Shown in pieces: positions 27,086 to 35,841 of a stretch of 64,000 nucleotides of DNA (position 1 is its first letter; each line of letters starts with the position of its first letter). This DNA is from Halioglobus japonicus. GTDB taxonomy: Bacteria; Pseudomonadota; Gammaproteobacteria; Pseudomonadales; Halieaceae. Below the pieces are notes generated by a model that worked only from the letters and a program-made list of their open reading frames with translations, did not search any database and had not been told where the DNA came from. Where the stretch lies: positions 3,534,001 through 3,598,000 of the forward strand of contig NZ_CP019450.1 in assembly GCF_001983995.1 (NCBI RefSeq). Reading direction: 5' to 3'. Made by a program: the position numbers and the translations under genes.

Positions 27086-28228
27086 GTGAACCACGCAGAC
27101 CTCGTCATCGAGACCCACCTACTCCTGAATCTGGTGGCGCAGCAAACGACGGCCATGGCTGACAATATCATGACCATCGATGTCGCCGAGTATACCGATG
27201 CCGCGCGATTCGAGACTGAACGAACTGCCCTGTTTCGCAACTACCCACAGTTTGTGGGACCCAGTTGCCTGCTGCCTCGCGGGGGCGATTACTTCGCCTT
27301 TGATGACACGGGCATTCCCATTCTAGTGGTGCGCAACCAAGAGGGTGTACTCAAGGCTTTCGTGAATGCCTGTTCTCACCGCGGTGCACCACTGCATGAA
27401 TCTGCCTGTGGCCAGGCGCGCAGGGGCCGCATGCTCACCTGCCCCTACCATGGCTGGAGCTATGACCTTGACGGCCGGCTGCTCGGCATACCCTCACAAG
27501 ACGCCTTCGCGGGCGTTGACCGCGAGACCCTGGGGCTACGCGAATTACAGGTAGAGGAGAAGCACGGTTTTATGTTCGTTATGCCCAACCCTGAACTGCG
27601 GTTCGACATTGACGAGGTGTTGGGCGGTATCGAGTCCCGACTGGCAGAGGCGGGCCTGAGCGATCACCACCACCTGGGTACCAAGAAGGTGGATACGGCG
27701 TTCAACTGGAAACTCAATATGGACACGTTCCAGGAGTTCTACCACTTCGAGAGCCTGCACCCAGAGACGATCGGCCAAATGGCCTACTCCAATCTCGGCA
27801 CCTTCCATCAGTACGGGCGCAATCACGCCATGGGTTCGGCCACGCTGAATATCAGCGAGCTGAATGCAATCCCGGAAGCACAGTGGGAGCCGCGCAAGTA
27901 CACCTCGTTCGTGAACTACATCTTTCCGAACACCGTGATCTTTATGGTCGAAGATCACTTTCAGACCTGGCGCGTCTATCCGGTAAGCCACGATCAATCC
28001 GTGGTGTATCACAGCATGTACCTGCCCCAGGCACCGACCAGCGATGCGGAGCTCGTCGAGCGTGAACAGTACTTTCAGTTGATCAACGATGTTGCAGTAA
28101 CTGAGGATTACACCCTGGTCGACAAGATCCACCGCGGCCTGAACAGCGGCCTACCCCGCAAGGTCATCATCGGGCGCAACGAACCCGGGGTGCAAAATAT
28201 GCACCGGCAGATTGCCAGCCTCACCTGA
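27086..28228 (+). CDS. Rieske non-heme iron oxygenase, alpha subunit
   Basis: This 380-aa Rieske oxygenase has ligands C96-S-H98 and C119-P-Y-H122. The catalytic-domain iron site is in FNWKLNMDTFQEFYHFESLHPE. The GTG at 27086 is chosen because the resulting N-terminal helix (LLNLVAQQTTAMADNIM) is a normal part of this subfamily; an ATG at 27155 would remove it. It follows the acyl-CoA dehydrogenase by 12 bases on the same strand. It is distinct from the Rieske protein at 3.8-5.2 kb. The electron donor is not encoded nearby and the substrate is unknown. Confidence 0.9.
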   Translation: MNHADLVIETHLLLNLVAQQTTAMADNIMTIDVAEYTDAARFETERTALFRNYPQFVGPSCLLPRGGDYFAFDDTGIPILVVRNQEGVLKAFVNACSHRGAPLHESACGQARRGRMLTCPYHGWSYDLDGRLLGIPSQDAFAGVDRETLGLRELQVEEKHGFMFVMPNPELRFDIDEVLGGIESRLAEAGLSDHHHLGTKKVDTAFNWKLNMDTFQEFYHFESLHPETIGQMAYSNLGTFHQYGRNHAMGSATLNISELNAIPEAQWEPRKYTSFVNYIFPNTVIFMVEDHFQTWRVYPVSHDQSVVYHSMYLPQAPTSDAELVEREQYFQLINDVAVTEDYTLVDKIHRGLNSGLPRKVIIGRNEPGVQNMHRQIASLT

Positions 28229-28244
28229 GCACCCCAGAGTCAGC

Positions 28245-28712
28245 TCAATGACACAGTGTTATGAAGCCACCTTGCACCAACGTTGCCAGATCATCGGGGG
28301 CGAGTTCAATTTCCAGGCCGCGACGCCCTGCGCTGACATAGATCGTCGCATATTGCTGGGCGGCTTTATCAATAAATGTCCGCAGACGTTTCTTCTGTCC
28401 CAACGGGCTGACGCCACCCAGCACATAACCGGTTGCCCGTTCGACATCCTCCGGGTTGGCCATCGCTGCCTTCTTGCCCTGCGCGGCCTTGGCCAGGTGT
28501 TTCAGGCTTAGCTTCGATGCCACCGGGATAACGGCCACCACCAGTTCGCGACCGTCGAGACTGGCCACCAGGGTTTTGAACACCCTCTCTGGCGCAACAC
28601 CCATTTTCTCTGCCGCCTCAAGGCCATAGGATTCATGTGATGCATCGTGTTGATACTCGTGCACCGTGTGCGCAATCCTGGCGCGCTTGGCGACGTTGAT
28701 TCCCGGCGTCAT
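28245..28712 (-). CDS. ybaK: Cys-tRNA(Pro)/Cys-tRNA(Cys) deacylase YbaK
   Basis: This 155-aa YbaK/EbsC protein hydrolyses mischarged Cys-tRNA(Pro) in translation quality control. Visible features are RVFKTLVASLDGRELVVAVIP, the conserved KLSLKHLAKAAQGKKAAMA with its catalytic-position Lys, and the late RTFIDKAA and GRRGLEIELAP segments. Length matches the family. It is a housekeeping gene wedged between catabolic genes, convergent with the complete Rieske gene and just after the truncated one. That suggests the island was inserted around or rearranged beside it. Confidence 0.92.
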   Translation of the reverse strand: MTPGINVAKRARIAHTVHEYQHDASHESYGLEAAEKMGVAPERVFKTLVASLDGRELVVAVIPVASKLSLKHLAKAAQGKKAAMANPEDVERATGYVLGGVSPLGQKKRLRTFIDKAAQQYATIYVSAGRRGLEIELAPDDLATLVQGGFITLCH

Positions 28713-28719
28713 AAGTTAC

Positions 28720-29226
28720 TCATTCCCCTTCTGGGCCACTAGCTCCCGGCATTAATGTTGCGCCGGTATGCGCTGCTGCTGGTGAGTCAAAGTCGATAGT
28801 GTACTGGCGCTGAACATTGGACGTAAGCTGACCCCACGCCGAGGATTGCATGCTGTAGCCACTGCCCTCGCCATCGATCAGGCGAGTACCCCTATGCGTG
28901 CAGCTGTTGACGAACGCCTTGATCGAGTCGGCGCTGTCGCGCACCACAATCACCGAACAAGGGCCAATGTTGTGTACGTAGTTATCGCCGACGTCCGGTA
29001 GATGCTCTTCGCGGCAGACCCAGTGCCAACAGCGTCGCCACAGTTGTTCGTCTTCGCGTCGTGCAAAGGCCTCAGACGTGTAGCGTTCACAATCGATATC
29101 GACATCACCGAGAAAAGCGTAGTCACTTTCGAGCAACGGCGCCGGCGGGGCAACACGATCTGCAGCGATGGTCTCTGCCACGGTGGGACCACTGGCTCTG
29201 GCACTGCCCGGTTTCTGTACCGACAT
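28720..29226 (-). pseudogene. Rieske oxygenase fragment, truncated after the first Cys-His pair
   Basis: This 168-codon reading frame begins as a typical Rieske alpha subunit (RVAPPAPLLESDYAFLGDVDI, then WRRCWHWVCREEHLPDVGDNY). It reaches the first iron-sulfur pair in NSCTHRGTRL. It then loses homology: the second Cys-His pair and the entire catalytic domain are missing, replaced by about 40 unrelated residues. The start at 29226 is set by GGGGAAG five bases upstream; in-frame ATGs at 29238, 29241 and 29262 also exist. The protein cannot bind a complete 2Fe-2S cluster. Its promoter still carries an intact operator copy, so it was once a member of the regulon. Confidence 0.75.
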
Positions 29227-29265
29227 TCGCTTCCCCATCATGACTGGACGCGCTTCACTCATGCA

Positions 29266-29288
29266 AATACAATCAGGATTGACTGTTT
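29266..29288 (-). promoter_or_regulatory. Island operator copy (truncated Rieske/NTF2 genes)
   Basis: Read on the minus strand this is AAACAGT, CAATCC, then TGATTGTATT, with one change in the right half. It lies between the truncated Rieske gene and the divergent NTF2-like gene at 29347. Confidence 0.72.
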
Positions 29289-29346
29289 TTATAATTATGA
29301 GCCGAGCCCCGCAACCTTGCAAACACCCCATCGTAACGAGGCCGCT

Positions 29347-29859
29347 ATGACCGCTGACTTCGAAGATCAACAGGCCATTATTGCCGTACTGCATGGTCAC
29401 TGCCGCGGTCTGGACCGCAATAACAGTGCGCTGATCAGGGACTGTTACTGGCCAGACGCCACCGTCGACTACGGCAGCTTCGTCGGCGCGGCGAGTGATT
29501 TCACCGAGTTGATTGGGCCCGCCCTCACCCAGAGCTACGAGCTTACGCGACACTGCGTGAGCAACGTCACCATTGTGGTCGACGGTGGACTCGCCCAGTG
29601 CGAGAGCTATGTGGAAGCCGCGCACCTGCTTAGGGGGGCAGAGCAGGAAATGTGTTTCCGCGGCCGCTATCTGGACACACTTGAACGTAAAGACAGGCAA
29701 TGGCGCATCCGGCATCGTCAGGTGGTGATGGACTGGAGCGTAACTCGCGATGTGCACGACGAGCGCAACAACGAAGCCTTCGCGGCGCTAGCCAAAGGCC
29801 GTGCCGATCTGGACGACCCCTCCTACGCCCTGTTCCAGCGAGACAACAACCATGGATAA
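29347..29859 (+). CDS. NTF2-like (SnoaL-type) protein
   Basis: This 170-aa protein has the SnoaL-like pattern: DFEDQQAIIAVLHGHCRGLDRNN, then CYWPDATVDYGSF, and the late CFRGRYLDTLERKDRQWRIRHRQVVMDW. The last strand pair is typical of Rieske small subunits and polyketide-cyclase-like proteins. The ATG at 29347 starts the plus-strand group beside an operator and 8 bases overlap the next paralogue. Proximity to a Rieske remnant suggests it may be a leftover beta-like partner. An isomerase or dehydratase role is equally open. Confidence 0.8.
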   Translation: MTADFEDQQAIIAVLHGHCRGLDRNNSALIRDCYWPDATVDYGSFVGAASDFTELIGPALTQSYELTRHCVSNVTIVVDGGLAQCESYVEAAHLLRGAEQEMCFRGRYLDTLERKDRQWRIRHRQVVMDWSVTRDVHDERNNEAFAALAKGRADLDDPSYALFQRDNNHG

Positions 29860-30349
29860 GCGCCTGGAAACGCTACTCGCAAAGCAGGCGATCGGCGAAC
29901 CTAGCAGCCGCTACATGCGCGGCCTGGACCGGCTCGATCGCGATCTGCTGCTCGCGCAGTTCTGGGAAGACGGCTTCATGAATGCCAGCCCCACTGAGCT
30001 AATCGATTTTGCCCTGCAGGCGCTGGCCAACCACGTCGCCAATCAACACCTGATCGGCAATACCCTGATCGACGTCGAGGGCAATGAAGGCTATGGCGAG
30101 GTGTACTTCCAGGCCTATCACAAGGTGCCTTCCGAAGCGGGGTTCGACGATATGATCTTCGCCGGCCGCTATATCGACCGCTACGAGTGCCGGGAAGGTA
30201 CCTGGGAGCTGGCCTACCGCAGTGAAGTCGTCGACTGGAGCCGTAGCTCCCCCAGCAATGATCCATACTTTGAGCTGGTACCAGACACCCTGCGCGGTGG
30301 TCGTCAGGACGACCCGGTGTATCGCCTCGACAACCGGCGTCGCCCCTGA
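29852..30349 (+). CDS. NTF2-like (SnoaL-type) protein, tandem paralogue
   Basis: This 165-aa paralogue of the preceding gene has MDKRLETLLAKQAIGEPSSRYMRGLDRLDRDLLLAQFWEDG and the same late pattern, FAGRYIDRYECREGTWELAYRSEVVDWSR. The ATG at 29852 overlaps the upstream gene by 8 bases, so the two are probably translationally coupled and may form a heteromer. It is convergent with the SDR at 30356. The function is not determined by sequence. Confidence 0.8.
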   Translation: MDKRLETLLAKQAIGEPSSRYMRGLDRLDRDLLLAQFWEDGFMNASPTELIDFALQALANHVANQHLIGNTLIDVEGNEGYGEVYFQAYHKVPSEAGFDDMIFAGRYIDRYECREGTWELAYRSEVVDWSRSSPSNDPYFELVPDTLRGGRQDDPVYRLDNRRRP

Positions 30350-30355
30350 ATCATG

Positions 30356-31174
30356 TCAGCCCTGCTCCCTTACCCCGGCCTGCAGCAACATCTGCGGGTC
30401 TTCATTGAAGAACGGTGGCGGCGTCAATCCTGCGGTGGTCAGGCCTGCGTCCACCGCAAGCGTCTGCCCGGTAATGTGCCGGGCCGCATCGCTGATCAGG
30501 AACAGAATGGTATCGGCAATGTCCTCAGCGCGACAGGCAATACCCAGCGGCGAAGCTGCAGCCAGGGCCGCCGCCGTTGCCTCGGCATCACCCAGACCCA
30601 GCGCGTCGATCATGGGCGTCACGGTACCACTGGGGGCTACGGCATTCACCCGAATACCTTTAGTGGCCAGCTCAGACGCCGCCGACTTGGTGAGGCCAAC
30701 AATAGCGTGCTTGGCCATGGTATACACATGTGGTCCTTGACCACCGATCAGTCCGGCAGTGCTGGCCAGGGACACAATGGCGCTGCCTCGGGGCATGACC
30801 TTGGCGGCATGTTTAACCCCCAGGAAACTGCCCTTGCAGTGAATATCCATGGTGCGTTCATAGGCTTCGATACTGGTATCGGTAATCGAGCCCACCGCGC
30901 CTACCACTCCGGCGTTATTGACCAGTGCGGTCAGGGAACCGAAAGTGTCCACGGCCTCAGCCACTGCTGCTGCAACAGCCGACTCGCTGGTAACATCGGT
31001 GACGCAAAAGCGCACCGCATCGCCCAACTCCGCTGCCAGGGCCTCGCCCCTGTCGGCTTGCAGGTCAGCGACAACAACGCGGGCGCCACGCTCAACAAGT
31101 GCGCGGACAGTGGCCTCGCCAATGCCGCTGGCGCCACCGGTGACCAGGGCAACACAGTGATTAAAAACGGACAT
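30356..31174 (-). CDS. SDR family oxidoreductase
   Basis: This 272-aa classical SDR has TGGASGIGEATV, NNAGVVGA, Ser in VSLASTAGL and YTMAK. The TGQTLAVDAGL segment is the usual near-terminal family motif. It is divergent from the succinate-semialdehyde-type dehydrogenase at 31261 and convergent with the NTF2-like pair. No operator copy is seen in its promoter, so it may lie outside the regulon. The substrate is unknown. Confidence 0.88.
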   Translation of the reverse strand: MSVFNHCVALVTGGASGIGEATVRALVERGARVVVADLQADRGEALAAELGDAVRFCVTDVTSESAVAAAVAEAVDTFGSLTALVNNAGVVGAVGSITDTSIEAYERTMDIHCKGSFLGVKHAAKVMPRGSAIVSLASTAGLIGGQGPHVYTMAKHAIVGLTKSAASELATKGIRVNAVAPSGTVTPMIDALGLGDAEATAAALAAASPLGIACRAEDIADTILFLISDAARHITGQTLAVDAGLTTAGLTPPPFFNEDPQMLLQAGVREQG

Positions 31175-31260
31175 AGAGCACTCCTTATTATTATGACGCC
31201 AACCAGTGTGGCGCGTGCTAACCTCAGAATCAATCTAACGAACGCGAAAGGAAAAAAACC

Positions 31261-32724
31261 ATGCCCCTGACTCTCTCAGACCCTACCCTGCTAAAGCACC
31301 AGGCCTATATTAACGGCGAGTGGGTAGACGCGGATGACGGTGCCACGTTTGCGGTAACCAACCCCGCCACAGGCGAAGTCATTACCGAGATCGCCAGAGT
31401 AGGCGCAGCTGAAACTGCGCGCGCGATCGCCGCTGCCGATACCGCCATGGCAGACTGGAAGAAGGTGCCTGCGAAGGCCCGCGCGCAGGTGCTGCGCAAG
31501 TGGTTTGACCTGATGATGGAACACCAGGAAGACCTCGCCCAGCTGATGACCGCTGAACAGGGCAAGGTCATTGCCGAATCCCGCGGCGAGATTGCCTATG
31601 GTGCTGCGTTTATTGAGTGGTTCGGTGAAGAAGCCAAGCGTATCGATGGCGACGTCATCCCCGGACCCTCCTCTGACAAGCGGATTGTGTGCATCAAGCA
31701 ACCCGTGGGTGTGGTCGCCGCGATCACCCCCTGGAACTTCCCCAACGCGATGATTGCGCGCAAGGCAGCACCGGCGCTGGCCGCCGGCTGCAGCATCGTG
31801 ATCAAGCCTGCGTCGGAAACACCGCTGTCGGCACTGGCCATGGCCGAGCTCGCAGAGCGCGCCGGTGTACCCGCTGGCGTGGTGAATGTGGTGGCAGGCA
31901 GCGCCAGCAAAATTGGCGCCGAAATAACCTCCAACCCCACCGTGCGCAAACTCACCTTCACCGGTTCCACCCCCATCGGCAAGATGCTGGTTGAGCAGTG
32001 TGCACCCACCATGAAGAAAACATCCATGGAACTGGGCGGCAACGCGCCGTTCATCGTATTCGACGATGCCGACATCGATTCAGCGATTACCGGGGCGATG
32101 ATTTCAAAGTACCGCAACGCCGGACAGACCTGCGTATGCTCCAACCGGATCTTTGTACAGGATGGTGTGTACGACGAGTTCGTCGCGAAGTTTGTTAAGG
32201 CAACTGCAGAACTGACCGTGGGCAATGGCGCAGACGACGGCGTCGTGATCGGCCCGCTGGTCACCGAGAAGGCCATGAACGATGTCGACAAATTGGTGCA
32301 GGAATCGATTGCCCAAGGCGCCCAGGTGGCCGCTGGCGGCTCGGCTCACTCACTGGGCGGCTCCTTCTACCAGCCTACAGTACTCACCGAAGTCACCTCT
32401 GACATGGCGGTATTCCGCAATGAAATCTTCGGCCCGGTATCACCTGTAGTGCGTTTCAGCACTGAAGAAGAAGTGATAGCCATGGCCAACGACACCGAGT
32501 TTGGCCTGGCCTCCTACTTCTACACCCGCGATATCGGCCGCGTATGGCGTATTGCCGAGGCGCTGGATTACGGCATTGTGGGCATTAACGAAGGTATTAT
32601 TTCCAACGAAATGGCACCCTTTGGCGGCGTCAAGGAATCCGGCTCTGGCCGCGAGGGTTCCAAGTACGGGATCGACGACTACGTCGAGATCAAGTACATG
32701 CTAATGGGCGGTCTCGACGCCTGA
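31261..32724 (+). CDS. gabD: Succinate-semialdehyde/glutarate-semialdehyde-type dehydrogenase
   Basis: This 487-aa aldehyde dehydrogenase is closest in pattern to GabD: ITPWNFPNAMIARKAAPALAAGCSIVIKPA, the Glu motif MELGGNAPFIVFDDAD, and the catalytic Cys in NAGQTCVCSNRIFV. It ends VEIKYMLMGGLDA. It would oxidise a semialdehyde to a dicarboxylate with NAD(P)+. The ATG has AAAGGAAA upstream. No 4-aminobutyrate transaminase is adjacent, so in this context it may oxidise an aldehyde from the catabolic island rather than from GABA. The gene symbol is therefore a family label. Confidence 0.85.
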   Translation: MPLTLSDPTLLKHQAYINGEWVDADDGATFAVTNPATGEVITEIARVGAAETARAIAAADTAMADWKKVPAKARAQVLRKWFDLMMEHQEDLAQLMTAEQGKVIAESRGEIAYGAAFIEWFGEEAKRIDGDVIPGPSSDKRIVCIKQPVGVVAAITPWNFPNAMIARKAAPALAAGCSIVIKPASETPLSALAMAELAERAGVPAGVVNVVAGSASKIGAEITSNPTVRKLTFTGSTPIGKMLVEQCAPTMKKTSMELGGNAPFIVFDDADIDSAITGAMISKYRNAGQTCVCSNRIFVQDGVYDEFVAKFVKATAELTVGNGADDGVVIGPLVTEKAMNDVDKLVQESIAQGAQVAAGGSAHSLGGSFYQPTVLTEVTSDMAVFRNEIFGPVSPVVRFSTEEEVIAMANDTEFGLASYFYTRDIGRVWRIAEALDYGIVGINEGIISNEMAPFGGVKESGSGREGSKYGIDDYVEIKYMLMGGLDA

Positions 32725-34599
32725 TCAATGGAAGCGCAACGGCGAGGGCAATTCCCAGCCCTCGTCGGAGTGCCCCAGTATGGTCTGCATGGCAATCGAA
32801 TCCACGCGGGTACTCTCATCGCCGGCCACAAAGTCACCGGCGCCATAGGTTGACAGCGGCTGTACGCTGAAGTCGTCGCGGCGCAGGGTTGGCTGCGGCA
32901 GCAACTGTTCAAAGTAAGCAGCGACATCGTGTGTCAGGCTAAGTCTTATCGGGTAGCGGGCCGAGGTACTCGGATTCACCGCACACTGCACGGCAAAGAT
33001 CGCATCGAGCTCGCCCTGCGCAAGCTCCAGGCCAAACGCTTCCCGGGTAAACCCGGCAATTTCCGCATAGAACTCATCCAGCGCGTCATACAGAAACTTA
33101 CCCTCTTCGCCCCAGGTCACCTGCGGCCAGTGGCCGCGCTCGGATGCTGGCACGATAATGTCCCTGTATACACGCAATGACAGCGGATAACGCTCATCGC
33201 CTGTGGTCATTTGATCCATCCACTTGCGCAGGAATGACAGCGCCTGTACGCCGTGATCGATCTGCAGGTAGTACAAAACGTATTTGAGCAGGGCCATGCG
33301 CACCATCAGCAGGTAGGTGAGGTACATGCAGCGCATATAGCCGAGCTCGTCGGCGCTGAAGGTTGAGGTAGAGGCGATCATATTGTCCGCGTCCACCGCA
33401 ATAGCAAACTCCTGTCGATACTGCTTCTCGGCCATCGGCGCGTTGGGCATCATCGAGGTGTAGTTGCCATTGGCCGACACCTTCCAGTCAAAACAGAACT
33501 GCAGGTCTTCCTCGAGGCTGTCGACGGTCTGCCCCGGCAGCCCGATCATGATGTCCGACGCCATGGGAATGCGCTCTGCGTTGAAGAACGACATCATCTT
33601 CTCGTAGGACGCTGTACGAATATTGTCGCGCTGGATGGCCTCCAGCGTGGGCTTATCCGTGGTCTGCAGGGCGATGATGCCAGTAGGCAACAAACCGCCC
33701 TTGTTGAGAATGGAGATCACGCTCATCAGGCGGCGTCCGCCGTTCTTGGCGAAATTTGTATAGAGCCGCTGCGGATAGCCATATCGCTGGCGGCAGGCCA
33801 CCAGGGCCTCGGCGATGGCAATATCCTGCTCCAGCATGCCGAAGTTGGCATCGGCGATAAAAATCGCTTCCATTTTTTTCTGCGCCAGATATTCCACCTC
33901 GGCAGAAACACGATCCAGAGAAAAACGTGACACCTTCTGCAGCGTTGCCGAACCCCAATCACAGTAAGTACAGCCATAGGGGCAGCCGCGATTGGTTTCC
34001 AGAGTGGCGGTAGATACGTCACTAATCCAGGCGTCAAATTCGCCGAGCAGATAAGGTGACGGCAAGGTGTCGAGATCCTTCACACGGTCGCGATCCGCGG
34101 TGCGGTGTATACCCTGTGAATCGCGATATACGAGGCCGGCGACTGAGGCTAGCTCCCCACCTGTCGCCAGGGCCTTGAGCACCTCGGCACAGGCGACTTC
34201 GCCCTCGCCCAGCACGGCGACATCCACCGCCGGGTTCGCCTCGAGAAACGCTTCGCTCTCGCCTTCCCATTTGGGAATTTCCGGCCCGCCTAAGATAATC
34301 AGCGCGTCGGGGCATTCGCTGCGAATACGCCGGGCAGCCTGCATATTGAGTTCGTGATTCCACACGTAGGAAGAGAGCAACACCACCGGAGCATCTTCCT
34401 GTCTCATCCCCTGGTATAGATCGACCAGGCGATGCCCCGGGATTCCAGCCAGGCGCACCGGCTGGACATCATAGGCAGACGTCAACTCACCCTGGCCATA
34501 AGCGCGCAGATAGGACGCCACCATGCCCAGGGACAGATACGGCAGCGAAGCATCGGAAGAAGACAGGGCCAGTGGCATCACTGGCCGCGGGGTAGTCAC
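32725..34599 (-). CDS. B12-binding-domain radical SAM protein
   Basis: This 624-aa class B-like radical SAM enzyme has an N-terminal B12-binding-type Rossmann domain (ILGGPEIPKWEGES and AVLGEGEVACAEVL). No DxHxxG motif is seen, so cobalamin would bind base-off without His. The radical SAM core has the cluster motif CPYGCTYCDWGS, and the C-terminal part is helix-rich (MYLTYLLMVRMALLKYV). It starts with GTG at 34599. The gene is convergent with gabD, which ends immediately before its stop codon. Such enzymes methylate unreactive carbons or rearrange substrates; no substrate or peptide partner is visible nearby. Confidence 0.82.
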   Translation of the reverse strand: MTTPRPVMPLALSSSDASLPYLSLGMVASYLRAYGQGELTSAYDVQPVRLAGIPGHRLVDLYQGMRQEDAPVVLLSSYVWNHELNMQAARRIRSECPDALIILGGPEIPKWEGESEAFLEANPAVDVAVLGEGEVACAEVLKALATGGELASVAGLVYRDSQGIHRTADRDRVKDLDTLPSPYLLGEFDAWISDVSTATLETNRGCPYGCTYCDWGSATLQKVSRFSLDRVSAEVEYLAQKKMEAIFIADANFGMLEQDIAIAEALVACRQRYGYPQRLYTNFAKNGGRRLMSVISILNKGGLLPTGIIALQTTDKPTLEAIQRDNIRTASYEKMMSFFNAERIPMASDIMIGLPGQTVDSLEEDLQFCFDWKVSANGNYTSMMPNAPMAEKQYRQEFAIAVDADNMIASTSTFSADELGYMRCMYLTYLLMVRMALLKYVLYYLQIDHGVQALSFLRKWMDQMTTGDERYPLSLRVYRDIIVPASERGHWPQVTWGEEGKFLYDALDEFYAEIAGFTREAFGLELAQGELDAIFAVQCAVNPSTSARYPIRLSLTHDVAAYFEQLLPQPTLRRDDFSVQPLSTYGAGDFVAGDESTRVDSIAMQTILGHSDEGWELPSPLRFH

Positions 34600-34683
34600 A
34601 GCAATTTCACCCGGTAAATATTGTTAGCTGCGAAGATTCTACTGCATGCCGGGCGGGTACGCACACCTGCATCGGGCAAACTT

Positions 34684-35760
34684 TCAGCCAGCAGAGTGGG
34701 TCTTGGCGTGCTGTGCGATCACCAGCAGTTCCAACGCTGATTTCACACGCCACTGCATCGCCGCCACCAGGCCGTGCATCACCACCAGGTTGCGATCAAA
34801 GGCGGCGTCACTGGCAATATAGGTGTCGAGCAGTTCACGCGCGCCAATCTTGCCCAGCAAGTGGTACTGCATGAGCACGTCCACGCTATTCTCTATAGCA
34901 GTAGCTTCCCTGGACAGCGGCGTATAGCCCAGCTGTTCGATCATGGTTTCGGCAGTGGCGTAGACGGACCAGGGATTCTGGCCGGTGACAAGGCCATCGG
35001 TCACGGCAATATTTTCCAGATAAGTCAGCCCCACCGAGACATCTGCACCCCGTTCACGCAGGCGATCTTCCAGCAGGAAGGGGAATACTTGCTCTGCATC
35101 GGGGATCAGGAACAGCTCTTCTTCATTAGTAAAACCGGTAACAGGCTTGCCCTGCAGAAATGCTTCGCCGTCATCGAGGAACACGTTGGCAAGGGCAGCC
35201 GGGCCGTGGCACACCGCACCAATCAACTTGTCCTGCTGGGCAAAGTGGCGCACCAGACGGTGTACATCAGGGTTGTCGGGAAAATCCCACATGGTGCCCT
35301 TGCCGCCGACAAAGTAAATCGCCTCATAGTCGGCGCCTTTCACCTCTGCCAGTGGCAGAGTGTGAGTGGCCTTGGCCATCGCTTCGTCGTCGTTCAGGAA
35401 CGCGTAGTCCAGTGCGCCCATGTCCTCATTGTCGATGATGGCATTGGGCTCGCCACCTTTGGGACTGGCGATGTCGACCTCAAACCCATTCACCGAGAAC
35501 ACATAGTAGGCGCGCGACAGCTCAGTATGCTCGTAACCCGTTTTCTTACCGGTATCGCCCATTTCGGTTTCGCTGGTGAGCACAATCAGGATGCTGCCGC
35601 GATCGGGCGCGAGGCGCTTTTGTACGTAGGGGATGTCCTGGGGCTGGGTTAAGTCAATCCCCTGGGCGTTGGAACGATCCACCAGGCTGAACAGCCAGGC
35701 GATAAGACCGCCGGTGACGGCAACAATGCCAATAACTGAAATACCAATACTCTTCCACAT
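34684..35760 (-). CDS. DJ-1/PfpI (Hsp31-like) domain protein with N-terminal anchor
   Basis: This 358-aa protein has a strong N-terminal hydrophobic segment (SIGISVIGIVAVTGGLIAWLFSL), probably a membrane anchor. A DJ-1/PfpI domain follows, with the nucleophile elbow IGAVCHGPAAL and a late Glu-rich loop (TNEEELFLI). About 100 C-terminal residues extend beyond the domain. DJ-1 relatives act as glyoxalase III, deglycase or chaperone. The anchor suggests action at the periplasmic or inner-membrane face. It is upstream of the two-component gene pair's far end but on its own transcript or downstream of it; regulation is unclear. Confidence 0.85.
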   Translation of the reverse strand: MWKSIGISVIGIVAVTGGLIAWLFSLVDRSNAQGIDLTQPQDIPYVQKRLAPDRGSILIVLTSETEMGDTGKKTGYEHTELSRAYYVFSVNGFEVDIASPKGGEPNAIIDNEDMGALDYAFLNDDEAMAKATHTLPLAEVKGADYEAIYFVGGKGTMWDFPDNPDVHRLVRHFAQQDKLIGAVCHGPAALANVFLDDGEAFLQGKPVTGFTNEEELFLIPDAEQVFPFLLEDRLRERGADVSVGLTYLENIAVTDGLVTGQNPWSVYATAETMIEQLGYTPLSREATAIENSVDVLMQYHLLGKIGARELLDTYIASDAAFDRNLVVMHGLVAAMQWRVKSALELLVIAQHAKTHSAG

Positions 35761-35841
35761 GATAATGCCCTCCTATTGAGCAGTTGATGTGGTGAGTATG
35801 TGCGGCGGCATGTCAACGCCGCGTGAAATATCCCGGGTTTT

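Noticed and set aside
28733..28850. An insertion sequence at the 3' end of the truncated Rieske gene
   Set aside because: No terminal inverted repeats, target duplication or transposase fragment could be identified; only the loss of homology is clear.
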